From positions 1 to 64,000 of the forward strand of contig JBGSPI010000090.1 in NCBI GenBank assembly GCA_041738715.1: DNA of 64,000 nt. Reading direction: 5' to 3'. Position numbers and translations under genes: made by a program. The notes under the pieces are model-generated. The model was given only the letters and a program-made list of their open reading frames with translations. It did no database searches and had not been told where the DNA came from. The DNA is from Chamaesiphon sp041738715 (GTDB lineage Bacteria > Cyanobacteriota > Cyanobacteriia > Cyanobacteriales > Chamaesiphonaceae). Shown piece by piece: positions 17,013-25,697 of this stretch. Position 1 is the stretch's first letter; every line of letters starts with the position of its first letter.

Positions 17013-17786
17013 GTGCCATTAATTAATAACTTGACCTCACTCCTCGCTGCGATCGCGTTTTATACTTGCTGCCCCATCCCAGCTAATTTACAGTTAGATT
17101 TTGCCCGAATTGCTCGCTGGGCACCTCTAATTGGGGTGTTATTAGGGGGAGGATTAGGATTACTGGATCTAGGCTCGGAATGGCTAAGAATGCCCGCATT
17201 AATTCGATCGAGTCTGATCGTCACGATCTGGATTTGGTGGACGGGGGGCTTGCATCTCGATGGGGCGATGGATACCGCCGACGGCTTGGCGGTACAAGAT
17301 CCCGAACGTCGCTTAACTGTGATGACCGATAGTCTAACCGGGGCATTTGGGGCAATGGTAGCGGTCATAATTATTTTGCTCAAAACTGCTGCCCTGAGTG
17401 CAATTACTCATGAACGCATCTGGGTATTGATGCTGGTAGCTGGCTGGAGTCGCTGGGGACAAGTCCTCGCGATCGCCCGATATCCCTATCTCAAAGCTGA
17501 GGGGAAGGGGGCATTCCATCGTCAAGGGATGAAACTACCCCAGGATGTATTGCTGGGGTTAGTGGTGCTGTTGGGGGTCACTGGGTGCCAGATTTATTTT
17601 CAACCGCAAGATTGGTTAATGTTAGGGCTGAGATCTCTCGCTGGTTGCGGGGTGGCGGTATTGATGGGTTATTATTTCGATCGCAAACTAGGCGGACATA
17701 CTGGTGACACCTATGGCGCAGTCGTCGAATGGACAGAAACATTTACTCTCTGCTTGCTCACTATCCCCCAAAATTTGTTATCCTAA
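17013..17786 (+). CDS. cobS: Adenosylcobinamide-GDP ribazoletransferase (cobalamin synthase)
   Basis: Membrane enzyme that joins alpha-ribazole (phosphate) to adenosylcobinamide-GDP in the last stage of cobalamin synthesis. The signature GGLHLDGAMDTADGLAV, with its three Asp, is clear at about residues 80-96. The 257-residue length and about six hydrophobic segments are normal. The start is GTG at 17013 (VPLINNLTSLLAAIAFYT). No cobalamin riboswitch or other cob gene is adjacent. Family membership is secure. Confidence 0.93.
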   Translation: MPLINNLTSLLAAIAFYTCCPIPANLQLDFARIARWAPLIGVLLGGGLGLLDLGSEWLRMPALIRSSLIVTIWIWWTGGLHLDGAMDTADGLAVQDPERRLTVMTDSLTGAFGAMVAVIIILLKTAALSAITHERIWVLMLVAGWSRWGQVLAIARYPYLKAEGKGAFHRQGMKLPQDVLLGLVVLLGVTGCQIYFQPQDWLMLGLRSLAGCGVAVLMGYYFDRKLGGHTGDTYGAVVEWTETFTLCLLTIPQNLLS

Positions 17787-17886
17787 AAAGGTTGTCTAAA
17801 AATTCGCACATTCAGGAATTCGGGTGTTTCCCTCGTGAAATACAGCCTGGATGGAGGATAAAACCCGATTAGGAGTAAAGAATCTT

Positions 17887-18669
17887 ATGCCAGTAGTATC
17901 TTTGGCGCAAATGATGGAGTCTGGTGTTCACTTCGGACACCAAACCAGACGATGGAACCCGAAAATGGCTCCATTCATCTTCACTGCGCGGAACGGCGTA
18001 CACATCATTGACTTGGTGCAAACTGCCCAGTTGATGGAAGAAGCTTATGTATACATGCGGACAGCCTCCGAACAGGGCAAACGTTTTCTGTTTGTGGGTA
18101 CCAAGCGTCAAGCCGCCGGAATCATCGCTCAAGAAGCGAGTCGCTGTGGTGCATCGTACATCAACCAACGGTGGTTGGGGGGTATGCTCACCAACTGGAC
18201 GACAATTAAAAGTCGGGTTGAACGGTTGAAAGATCTCGAACGTCGCGAAAACAGCGGCGCACTAGATTTGTTACCCAAGAAAGAAGCCTCCGTTCTGCGG
18301 CGGGAAATGGCGAAGCTCCAGAAATACCTGGGCGGAATCAAGAATATGCGGAAAGTCCCCGATATCGTGATTGTCGTCGATCAACGACGGGAATATAACG
18401 CAATGTTGGAATGCAAGAAGCTGAATATTCCGATTGTCTCACTACTTGATACCAACTGCGATCCAGATTTGGTGGACGTAGCGATCCCCGCCAATGACGA
18501 CGCGATTCGTTCGGTTAAACTGATCCTCGGTAAACTCGCCGATGCGATTTACGAAGGTCGTCACGGTCAACTCGACGGTGAGGAAGAATTCGTTGACGAT
18601 TATGAAGGCGAATTTGACGAAGAAGGCGAATTTGTCGAAGCTGCTAGTGAAGAAGGCGGCGAAGGCTAG
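17887..18669 (+). CDS. rpsB: 30S ribosomal protein S2
   Basis: Ribosomal small-subunit protein. The start is ATG 17887 (MPVVSLAQMMESGVHFGHQT), with AGGAG at 17871-17875, rather than an in-frame ATG 36 bp upstream that would add 12 odd residues. Family motifs include HFGHQTRRWNPKM, RWLGGMLTNWTTI and PIVSLLDTNCDPDLVDVAIP. A long acidic C-terminal tail (EEEFVDDYEGEFDEEGEF) extends beyond the conserved core. tsf follows 160 bp downstream, the standard rpsB-tsf order. Confidence 0.97.
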   Translation: MPVVSLAQMMESGVHFGHQTRRWNPKMAPFIFTARNGVHIIDLVQTAQLMEEAYVYMRTASEQGKRFLFVGTKRQAAGIIAQEASRCGASYINQRWLGGMLTNWTTIKSRVERLKDLERRENSGALDLLPKKEASVLRREMAKLQKYLGGIKNMRKVPDIVIVVDQRREYNAMLECKKLNIPIVSLLDTNCDPDLVDVAIPANDDAIRSVKLILGKLADAIYEGRHGQLDGEEEFVDDYEGEFDEEGEFVEAASEEGGEG

Positions 18670-18741
18670 AATTAGGGGATAGGGATTAGGGATTAGGGGT
18701 GAGGAATGAATTGCCCTTTGCCCTTCTTGCACTGAGCGAAG

Positions 18742-18771
18742 TCGTTGGCGTAGCCTCTGCCTCAGCAGAAG
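18742..18771 (+). repeat. Dispersed 30-bp repeat, copy 2, within an STRR-rich spacer
   Basis: The core TGGCGTAGCCTCTGCCTCAG and its flanks are nearly the reverse complement of 15537-15566. The rpsB-tsf spacer (18670-18829) also holds heptamer-like GGGATTA repeats (18672-18705) and TTGCACTGAGCGAAG (18727 on), which resembles a segment inside ligA. Because the spacer is transcribed, these repeats lie in the rpsB-tsf mRNA. Confidence 0.7.
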
Positions 18772-18829
18772 TGTCCCTTTGCCCCTTTTCTCACAAACCC
18801 TTAACCATCTCGAATACAGATAAAGGAAC

Positions 18830-19774
18830 ATGGCTGAAATAACTGCAAAGATGGTTCAAGAACTGCGCCGCCAAACTGGTGCAGGGATGATGGACTGTAA
18901 AAAAGCTCTAGGTGAAACCGATGGCGATTTGACCAAAGCGTCAGAATGGCTGCGGCAAAAAGGGATGGTTGCGGCTGGTAAAAAGAGCGACCGAGTTACG
19001 GCTGAAGGTTTGGTGGACAATTTCATTCAAGCTGACGGCAAAACCGGCGTACTGATTGAAGTCAACTGTCAAACCGACTTTGTAGCGCGTAACGATGCTT
19101 TCAAAGATTTAGTTCAAAGTTTGGCACAGCAAGCAATTACTGCTGATACCGTTGATGCCCTCTTAGCGCAGCCTTATGCGGCAGATAGTAGTATTAAAGT
19201 ATCAGAAGCAATCGTTCAATCGATCGCTAAAATTGGTGAAAACCTCAATGTCCGCCGCTTGGCTAACTATAGTGTGGCTGCGGGTACCGAAGGTGCTGTC
19301 GATTGCTACATCCACACGGGTGGACGAGTTGGCGTATTAGTCGAACTTGGCTGTGCTTCAGCAACTGTAGCTGCTAACGATGATTTCAAAGCCTTGGCGC
19401 GGAACTTGGCAATGCAAGTTGCGGCTTGTCCTAATGTTGAGTATCTCAACGTCAGTGACATTCCCAGCGAGATTGCGACCAAGGAAAAAGAAATTGAAAT
19501 GGGCCGCGATGATATTGCCAATAAACCTGACAATATCAAGGAGAAAATCGTCCAAGGTCGGATTGATAAACGACTGAAGGAAATGACCTTGGTAGATCAA
19601 CCCTACATTAAGGATCAGAATATCACAGTGACTGAGTTGATCGCTCAAACTGCTAAACAGTTGGGTGAAGATGTAACGGTGCGCCGTTTCACTCGCTTTA
19701 TCTTGGGCGAAGGGATTGAGAAGCAAGAATCTAACTTTGCTGATGAAGTTGCTGCTCAGATGGGTAAACTCTAG
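18830..19774 (+). CDS. tsf: Translation elongation factor Ts
   Basis: Guanine-nucleotide exchange factor that recycles EF-Tu. The N-terminal UBA-like domain ends in RQKGMVAAGKKSDRVTAEGL, and the core motif is IEVNCQTDFVARNDAFKDLV, with the TDFV that contacts EF-Tu. The 314 residues include the second dimerisation subdomain and the KEMTLVDQPYIKD block. Many cyanobacterial forms are shorter. A textbook terminator follows at 19797-19833, closing the rpsB-tsf operon. Confidence 0.97.
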   Translation: MAEITAKMVQELRRQTGAGMMDCKKALGETDGDLTKASEWLRQKGMVAAGKKSDRVTAEGLVDNFIQADGKTGVLIEVNCQTDFVARNDAFKDLVQSLAQQAITADTVDALLAQPYAADSSIKVSEAIVQSIAKIGENLNVRRLANYSVAAGTEGAVDCYIHTGGRVGVLVELGCASATVAANDDFKALARNLAMQVAACPNVEYLNVSDIPSEIATKEKEIEMGRDDIANKPDNIKEKIVQGRIDKRLKEMTLVDQPYIKDQNITVTELIAQTAKQLGEDVTVRRFTRFILGEGIEKQESNFADEVAAQMGKL

Positions 19775-19796
19775 GCTCTAGGTTGCCAATAGATTC

Positions 19797-19833
19797 AGAC
19801 AGGTCTAAATTTAATTTAGACCTGTCTTTTTTT
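19797..19833 (+). terminator. Rho-independent terminator of rpsB-tsf
   Basis: A 14-bp perfect stem AGACAGGTCTAAAT (19797-19810) and ATTTAGACCTGTCT (19814-19827) closes a TTA loop and is followed by TTTTTT. It lies 22 bp after the tsf stop. Its mirror symmetry could also serve the convergent AlkB-like gene. Confidence 0.9.
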
Positions 19834-19845
19834 CGGTACACATCC

Positions 19846-20391
19846 TCAAGCTTTTGGCAAGAGAATTGAGTCAACCTGGCGGAATGTGAGACTGATCCGA
19901 CCACCAAGGACATTGGCTCTTTTGATTGCATGACTCCAAAACTCTTGGGTTCGTTGGCTCATAGATAGCAGTGAGCCATGTGGTAACAAATATTGTCGTC
20001 GTTGTGAATAGTCAGCTTTCGATCGAAATGAAAGTTTTCGCTCGACACCCAGGGAGATAATGATAATATCTGTCCCACTGGCAAGATTATCGATCTCATC
20101 GGCATGAAAGCCCATTTTTGCTCGTCCATCTTCATAGTAGTTAATCAGACAACTATTTGGTGCAAATTCTAAGGTTTGTTCCAGGCGCGTACAGAGAGGG
20201 ACTAAAAGGGGATGCATTGGTTGCTGTTCGTAAGTCAAGCCGGAATAATTGTAAGGTAGTCCAAAACAGGCAGTTTTCCTGGCACTCATCCGCAGATCCC
20301 AATCAATGCGATCGCATAATTGGGTGTAGAGGTTAGTTGCGGCTGTTGGGGATAAATAACCTGGACGAATCGTAATTTCTGGCTCTGTCAT
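19846..20391 (-). CDS. AlkB-like 2-oxoglutarate/Fe(II)-dependent dioxygenase
   Basis: A likely DNA/RNA repair demethylase that removes alkyl groups by oxidation. The Fe(II) ligands are His and Asp of GFHADEIDN plus His of FWSHAIKR, and 2-oxoglutarate is probably held by the two Arg of RISLTFR. LINYYEDGRAKMGFHADEID is the family core. The start at 20391 (MTEPEITIRPGYL) is chosen because the in-frame extension to 20481 overlaps the preceding gene and crosses a 37-nt intergenic repeat. The 181-residue size matches short bacterial AlkB homologues (ALKBH2/3-like). Confidence 0.88.
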   Translation of the reverse strand: MTEPEITIRPGYLSPTAATNLYTQLCDRIDWDLRMSARKTACFGLPYNYSGLTYEQQPMHPLLVPLCTRLEQTLEFAPNSCLINYYEDGRAKMGFHADEIDNLASGTDIIIISLGVERKLSFRSKADYSQRRQYLLPHGSLLSMSQRTQEFWSHAIKRANVLGGRISLTFRQVDSILLPKA

Positions 20392-20418
20392 TTCTGAATC
20401 GTGAATCGAGGCTCGTAG

Positions 20419-20455
20419 CATTAATTGACTGGAGTTTAGACTAAAAAAGAGAGAA
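20419..20455. repeat. 37-nt exact repeat, copy 1
   Basis: This 37-nt segment (core TTGACTGGAGTTTAGACTAA) recurs without any change at 63804-63840, and its middle 23 nt again at 63760-63782. Here it sits between the AlkB-like gene and the end of the sucrose-phosphate synthase gene. Its A-run (20443-20448) forms the U-tract of the terminator for that gene on the minus strand. Confidence 0.85.
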
Positions 20456-20462
20456 AGCTCTC
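20443..20462 (-). terminator. Likely terminator of the sucrose-phosphate synthase gene
   Basis: On the minus strand GAGAG-CTTT-CTCTC (20449-20462) is followed by TTTTTT (20443-20448). The stem overlaps the stop codon of the gene it ends. It is short, so moderate strength is expected. Confidence 0.5.
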
Positions 20463-22600
20463 TACAAATTAAAGAAATCATAATGGGCGATCGCCTCTAA
20501 AATACCCCAAGCATGAGAGCCTTCGGCAAAATAAACGCGATCGGTATCGTTCAATATCAATAACTCTTCACGGTGACGATTATCAACGACCACACCCAAA
20601 GTATTACCTCTGAGCATATCTTCATCGCCACCGGATCCACCATTGACCAAAACCTGCTCTAATGGAATATTCCACTGTCTAGCGACATATCGCAAAGCCA
20701 GTCCTTTAGAAGCTCTTGCGGGCACAAAGTCTAGATATTGACCAAAGGAAAGAGTTGTGTTAACAGACAATTCTTGTTGACGCAATAGTGTCAAAATCTC
20801 TTCCATTGACGGCGCAATGTTCGCATCGTAGTAATAGGAAACTTTAAAACGACTTTGCTGATTCTTCTCCTGTCGCGTAATACCAGGTAGGCGATCAATA
20901 ATGCGTCGTAATACTTGTGGTGTCCACCCACGATCGATATGGTGATTCCAAGCAACATCAGCCGTAAATCCGGGTGGATAGTAAATTTCTGTACCTAAAC
21001 TGGTAATTAAAACATCAGGAGTGGGAATGCCATAGGTTTTCAAAATCTTGAGTACTGAATCGAACCGCCTTCCTGTAGCAATCCCAAACAAAAATTTTCG
21101 GTGTTGTTGGCGGACAACTTGGATAAATTGCGCTAATGCCTCGGCATCGCCCAACAAGGTATTGTCAATCGCCGTGAAAATAGCCCGCTTGCGGTAATGA
21201 CCTGCTGTTGGAAGTAATGTTGGCTTTGGTAAAATTTCCTGTTTTAATACGAGGGGTTGAATTTTTTGGATGTAGGTATGCGCATGGGCATCCCATGAAT
21301 AGAATTTAGCAACATTTTTCAAACCATTTTCGGAAAATTGTTGCCATAGGGTATTATCTTCAAGAATTTGTAATAACGCCTCAGCGATCGCTTCTCCATT
21401 TAGAGGATCGACCAGTAAACCGTTATGGCAATTGCCAATAATATCTACTGGTCCTCCATTTTCTGTAGCAACTAATGGTAATCCACTTGCCGCAGCTTCT
21501 AGTAGAGTTAATCCAAACGGCTCAGTTAATGCCGGATTGACAAAAACGCCTTTGGAGTTAGCTGCTAATCGATAAATATCTGCAACTTCATTAGAACTAT
21601 GATGTTTTGGTAAAGCTACAAGCCCATAAAGATTGTAGCAATCTATCACTAATAATAGCTCAGTTAAAACATTTTGCGCCCCTTCATTTAATTCTCGAAT
21701 GTCTTCACGATTACCAGCTATAATTACTAAATTAGCTAGTTTTTGAAGGCGAGGAGATCGCCCATAGGCTTCCAAAAGTGTAATGATATTTTTGCGCTCA
21801 TCTGGTCGAGATAGGGCAAGAATAATCGGTTTTTCAGAATTATTAAGAAACTTGGTTAAAACTTCCTTGAACTCAATCCCTTCATTATTTTCCGTCGGTG
21901 GATAAAACTGTTCTAAATCCGTTCCGGGAGGAATAATTGCCATTTTGTCTGGCGTGTAATAGTCATATAGCTCATATTGATCCTCAATTTCATTACGAGT
22001 GCTAGTAATTACTAAGTCAGCATTGCTTAATGTATCTTCTTCGGCACTGACTCTCTGGAGCATATGATAGCGATCTTCGATCTGCTCTAGTGTCATCCCC
22101 GATGCCAGTAATCTTCGCAATTTGTCACGACCGAGAGAGTGTCCTGTGTGGATTAACGGCAAACCTGTTAGATGGGAAAGACGTACTCCTACATATCCCG
22201 CATCAGCATAGTGACTATGGATAATGTCAGGTAAACGCGGCTGTTTGAGTAACCAAGTAAACAGGCGATCGATAAAACCATCAAGATGACTCCATAATTC
22301 TTCTTTCGGAATATATGCTTCCGGGCCAGCTTCAATCCGCACGATCTGAACATTGTCTGCTAAAGCTTCTGTCACTGCGCGATAATCAGGATCTACGGCA
22401 TCATCAACAATCACTCTTGTGACCAAATCTACGCGCTCTACATTCAGTTGTTTGCCAAGAGCTTTGGCGAGTTCCACAACGTATTTTGTCTGCCCTCCAG
22501 TATCCGCATCACGCCCTAATTCCAGATGATGACCTCTAATCAGTCCATGAATACTAATGAGCAGAATATATAATGGTTTGTTATTGATTTTATTAGACAT
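20462..22600 (-). CDS. spsA: Sucrose-phosphate synthase with C-terminal HAD domain
   Basis: Transfers glucose from a nucleotide sugar to fructose 6-phosphate, giving sucrose 6-phosphate for osmotic protection. Residues 1-460 form a GT4 glycosyltransferase (HGLIRGHHLELGRDADTGGQ, AGPEAYIPKEELW, and the E-x7-E motif TEPFGLTLLEAAASGLPLV). Residues about 475-712 form an SPP-like HAD domain. In it the nucleophile motif D-x-D-x-T reads AIDNT, so the first Asp is Ala and the phosphatase is probably inactive, as in other cyanobacterial two-domain SPS. A separate phosphatase would be needed. Length 712 is typical. Confidence 0.94.
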   Translation of the reverse strand: MSNKINNKPLYILLISIHGLIRGHHLELGRDADTGGQTKYVVELAKALGKQLNVERVDLVTRVIVDDAVDPDYRAVTEALADNVQIVRIEAGPEAYIPKEELWSHLDGFIDRLFTWLLKQPRLPDIIHSHYADAGYVGVRLSHLTGLPLIHTGHSLGRDKLRRLLASGMTLEQIEDRYHMLQRVSAEEDTLSNADLVITSTRNEIEDQYELYDYYTPDKMAIIPPGTDLEQFYPPTENNEGIEFKEVLTKFLNNSEKPIILALSRPDERKNIITLLEAYGRSPRLQKLANLVIIAGNREDIRELNEGAQNVLTELLLVIDCYNLYGLVALPKHHSSNEVADIYRLAANSKGVFVNPALTEPFGLTLLEAAASGLPLVATENGGPVDIIGNCHNGLLVDPLNGEAIAEALLQILEDNTLWQQFSENGLKNVAKFYSWDAHAHTYIQKIQPLVLKQEILPKPTLLPTAGHYRKRAIFTAIDNTLLGDAEALAQFIQVVRQQHRKFLFGIATGRRFDSVLKILKTYGIPTPDVLITSLGTEIYYPPGFTADVAWNHHIDRGWTPQVLRRIIDRLPGITRQEKNQQSRFKVSYYYDANIAPSMEEILTLLRQQELSVNTTLSFGQYLDFVPARASKGLALRYVARQWNIPLEQVLVNGGSGGDEDMLRGNTLGVVVDNRHREELLILNDTDRVYFAEGSHAWGILEAIAHYDFFNL

Positions 22601-22879
22601 AGATTCGTCGATTCAATTATTGCTAGGGTTCCTGGCTGGTTGAATCTACATTTCCCTTTAATTAGTTCCGATCGCCAACGCAAGTAACTCAAGCAGTAAC
22701 TCAAAAACAGAGTGAAACTGCTTGAGGACTCGGTGCAGTTTTATCCACTTTCCAGTCACACTCGATCGAATGTCGAAGCTTTGGGTGAGGGAGAGATAGT
22801 TAAGTCAGCTACCTATAAAATGCTTACAATTAAAACCGCTGAGGTTGTAGGTAGCAACTTGGGTGAATTAATAATTAAT
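22601..22879. other. Intergenic region upstream of spsA with a 10-bp inverted repeat
   Basis: A 279-bp gap between dps and spsA, both on the minus strand. It contains the perfect inverted repeat CTCAAGCAGT (22688-22697) and ACTGCTTGAG (22717-22726). No T-run follows on either strand, so a regulatory site or mRNA structure is as likely as a terminator. Confidence 0.4.
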
Positions 22880-23353
22880 CTAACTATCTAATAAACTTCT
22901 GAGCATCCACGCTGTTTTTTCATGGATTTGTAACCGTTGAGTCAGTAAGTCCGCTGTCGGTTCGTCGCTAGATTTTTCGACAACTGGAAAAATCGATCGA
23001 GCAGTGCGACAAACAGCCTCTTGTCCTTCTACCAAGAGTTTAATCATCTCTTCTGCTTTGGGAACAGAAGTTGTTTCAGGAATTGAACTTAACTCGGCGT
23101 ATTGACTATAGCTGCCAGGAGCCGGAAAGCCCAATGCCCGAATCCGTTCGGCAATTAGATCTACTGCTAAAGCCAATTCGGTATACTGAGTTTCAAACAT
23201 TAAATGCAAAGTTTGAAACATTGGACCAGTCACATTCCAGTGGAAGTAATGGGTTTTTAAATACAAAGTATAAGTATCTGCCAACAGCCGCGACAACCCA
23301 TCAGCAATCTTTGCCCGCTCATCTGCTTCAATGCCAATATTTACTTGCATCAT
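22880..23353 (-). CDS. dps: Dps-family DNA-binding ferritin
   Basis: Forms a 12-subunit shell that oxidises and stores iron and protects DNA. The inter-subunit ferroxidase ligands are seen in THYFHWNVTGPMFQTLHLMF (His) and ALAVDLIAERIRALG (Asp, Glu). The length of 157 residues is normal. The N-terminus MMQVNIGIEADERAKIADGL lacks the Lys-rich DNA-binding tail of E. coli Dps, so DNA binding cannot be assumed. Single gene on the minus strand between spsA and the ABC exporter. Confidence 0.94.
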   Translation of the reverse strand: MMQVNIGIEADERAKIADGLSRLLADTYTLYLKTHYFHWNVTGPMFQTLHLMFETQYTELALAVDLIAERIRALGFPAPGSYSQYAELSSIPETTSVPKAEEMIKLLVEGQEAVCRTARSIFPVVEKSSDEPTADLLTQRLQIHEKTAWMLRSLLDS

Positions 23354-23482
23354 GGTAATTTATACTCCTGAACAGTTAATTTTTGACGTTATTTAGCTAC
23401 ACAACGTAGCCGATAACAATCGTTGGAAAAGATAATTATTTTTTATATAACTATCATAGCTTAGTTAGATCGAACTCTGTAG

Positions 23483-23501
23483 GGGGTGCTGTTGGCACCC
23501 C
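23483..23501 (-). terminator. Hairpin after the ABC exporter gene
   Basis: GC-rich stem GGGGTGC (23483-23489) and GCACCCC (23495-23501) with a 5-nt loop, starting 10 bp past the stop of the minus-strand exporter gene. No U-tract follows, so termination is only likely. Confidence 0.4.
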
Positions 23502-23510
23502 TAGATTAAT

Positions 23511-25556
23511 TTAACTGGCAAACTGATAATCTTCCGCCGCCAATAATTGCCAACTGTTGCCATTTTCTGGTCGTAGATCTAATACCGTTTGGTGATAATC
23601 TACCAGACTGGGACGATGACCGACACTAATGTAAGTAATATCCTGACTTTGCAATAGCTCATACAACCGTCGCTCGTTAGTCACATCTAGGGCACTAGTC
23701 GCCTCATCGAGGATGACATATTTCGGTTGACTCAGCAAAATCCGCGCAAAAGCCAGTCGCTGTTGTTCGCCTTGGGAGAGGACAGCCGCCCAGTCTTTTT
23801 CGCTATCGAGTCCACCCATCCGCGCCGCTAAATCTTCGAGGTTGACGGTTGCTAGTGCTGCTTGGATTTCGCCATCGGTGATATTTTCCCGCAGGTTGGG
23901 ATATTGCAACTGTTCGCGCAGTGTCCCCAAGAGCATATAGGGCTTCTGAGGGAGGAAGAGAGCTTGAGTATAGTCTGGACTTTCGATCGTCCCTGTACCA
24001 TTGCGCCACAGTCCCGCAATCGCCCGCAACAACGAACTTTTACCACAGCCACTCGAACCAACTACTAGCAAGGATTGAGGTGATGTTAGCTCGAAGGAGA
24101 GATTCTCAAACAGAGTCTGCTCGGCATTTGGTGTATTCAGTGTCAGCCCATCAACCTTAAAATGAGTGGATGGGTGATTGATAATCCCATCACCGCCGAG
24201 CACATCTCTAGACTCCCGTTGGCGGAAGCGTTCGTAGAGCATTCCTAACCGCTCGATACTCGCTGCGAAGGAAGATATATCCTGAATCCGACTGGGGATG
24301 ATCGAGAGGGCACCCAAGACCATTTGGAAGGCAAATATTCCCTGTCCAATTGTCCCAAAATCTACTTTTTGAGCAAAATATAATGGTGCGACAATTAGGT
24401 AGGGTACTAACCTAGCAAAGTAGTTATAGGCATATTGGAAAATATCTAGCAGCGCAAACCAAATTATCAGTAAATTATAGTTCTTGATTGCGCGACCTAA
24501 TCGTGTCTCAACTTGATTGCGCTCTAGATTTTCACCCCGATAAAAGGCGATCGATTCAGCATTATCTCGAACATGAACCATCCCATAGCGAAAGTCACCT
24601 TCTAGGCGCAATTGATCGAAATTGATTTTAATTAGTTTAGTCCCAATCCAGATCGCTAAAATACTCCCAACGGAAACGTAACCGACTAATCCAAAAGTAA
24701 GTTCGGTGGAAATACTATACAGAATTCCGGTGAAGGCAACTAGATCTAGTACCGAACTGAGGATATCTAAAATCAGATCTAAAATAGTGGTCGTAAAAGA
24801 GTTGACATCTTGGGTAATCCGTTGATCTGGATTATCAACATCTGTATTGGCAGCATTGGAATCTAATTCATAGTAGGCTCGGTTGCTGAAATAATCCTTT
24901 AACAGCGTATTAGTCAGCCATTCCCGCCAAAACAACGCTAATTTTCGCCGGGTATACCGATAGCTAATCAGAATCGGAATAGCGATGACGAGGGTAATTC
25001 CATAAACCCAGAGAAATTCCCAAAATAATTTAGGATCTCGCCCATTGAGAGCATTATCGATAAACCGAAAGACATAACTGAGGAGAACGTTAAGACTACT
25101 AACAATGAAAGCGAGGAATAGGAGTAATCCTAAGACAATCCATTGCTTTTCTCGTCCTTGCAACTTACGCCGATAGGCATAGAATACACCACTGCTTAAA
25201 ATCAACAGAACTAGAAATATATAAGCAGGTAGAAATGTCAATAAATTTTGAAAGATTTCTACTGAACTTTTACCCAAGCTAGAGAGGAACTTCAAATAGA
25301 TAATCTCATTGACCAACCCCGCAAAAAATTTGGGCGCAAATTGGAAGCCAATCAAGGCTAGAACGACCACAAAGAAAAAAGTAAAAGCAACAACAAAGAC
25401 TAGTTGTGCCAGAATCAAAAATAGAAATTGGACAGAACTATTTGTACCTGGTGGATAGAAGTAAGGTTGGGCAACTTCGACAAATCGCTGCCAAAGTTTG
25501 CGATCGAATCGAAATTTTAGTAGTGATTTCGACTGCGGTACTGCGGTCATAAGCAA
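23511..25556 (-). CDS. ABC transporter, SbmA/BacA/ABCD-like fused permease and ATPase
   Basis: A half-transporter of 681 residues. The membrane domain has about six helices between residues 40 and 390, of the ABC_membrane_2 (SbmA/BacA, YddA) type. The nucleotide-binding domain carries Walker A VGSSGCGKSSLLRAIAGL, the signature LSQGEQQRLAFARILL and Walker B YVILDEATSALD. Such proteins move peptides, cobalamin or fatty-acyl substrates; the substrate here is unknown. It would act as a homodimer in the cytoplasmic membrane. The next gene upstream, 141 bp away, encodes an NrtA-like binding protein, but these two families do not normally work together. Confidence 0.9.
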   Translation of the reverse strand: MLMTAVPQSKSLLKFRFDRKLWQRFVEVAQPYFYPPGTNSSVQFLFLILAQLVFVVAFTFFFVVVLALIGFQFAPKFFAGLVNEIIYLKFLSSLGKSSVEIFQNLLTFLPAYIFLVLLILSSGVFYAYRRKLQGREKQWIVLGLLLFLAFIVSSLNVLLSYVFRFIDNALNGRDPKLFWEFLWVYGITLVIAIPILISYRYTRRKLALFWREWLTNTLLKDYFSNRAYYELDSNAANTDVDNPDQRITQDVNSFTTTILDLILDILSSVLDLVAFTGILYSISTELTFGLVGYVSVGSILAIWIGTKLIKINFDQLRLEGDFRYGMVHVRDNAESIAFYRGENLERNQVETRLGRAIKNYNLLIIWFALLDIFQYAYNYFARLVPYLIVAPLYFAQKVDFGTIGQGIFAFQMVLGALSIIPSRIQDISSFAASIERLGMLYERFRQRESRDVLGGDGIINHPSTHFKVDGLTLNTPNAEQTLFENLSFELTSPQSLLVVGSSGCGKSSLLRAIAGLWRNGTGTIESPDYTQALFLPQKPYMLLGTLREQLQYPNLRENITDGEIQAALATVNLEDLAARMGGLDSEKDWAAVLSQGEQQRLAFARILLSQPKYVILDEATSALDVTNERRLYELLQSQDITYISVGHRPSLVDYHQTVLDLRPENGNSWQLLAAEDYQFAS

Positions 25557-25697
25557 TTTAAGCTAAAAGGACGTTAGGAAGTTGACGACGATTTCGATCG
25601 TCAATCTCACCTCCTTAATGTATCTTAATAGCAGGGTGGTTTCATCCGATCATGTCGATGATTGACTATTCGGCGAACCTACACGCGATTCCCTAGC

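Noticed and set aside
22688..22726. Inverted repeat as terminator of dps
   Set aside because: No T-run on either strand and it lies 150 bp past the stop, so only recorded as a structure.
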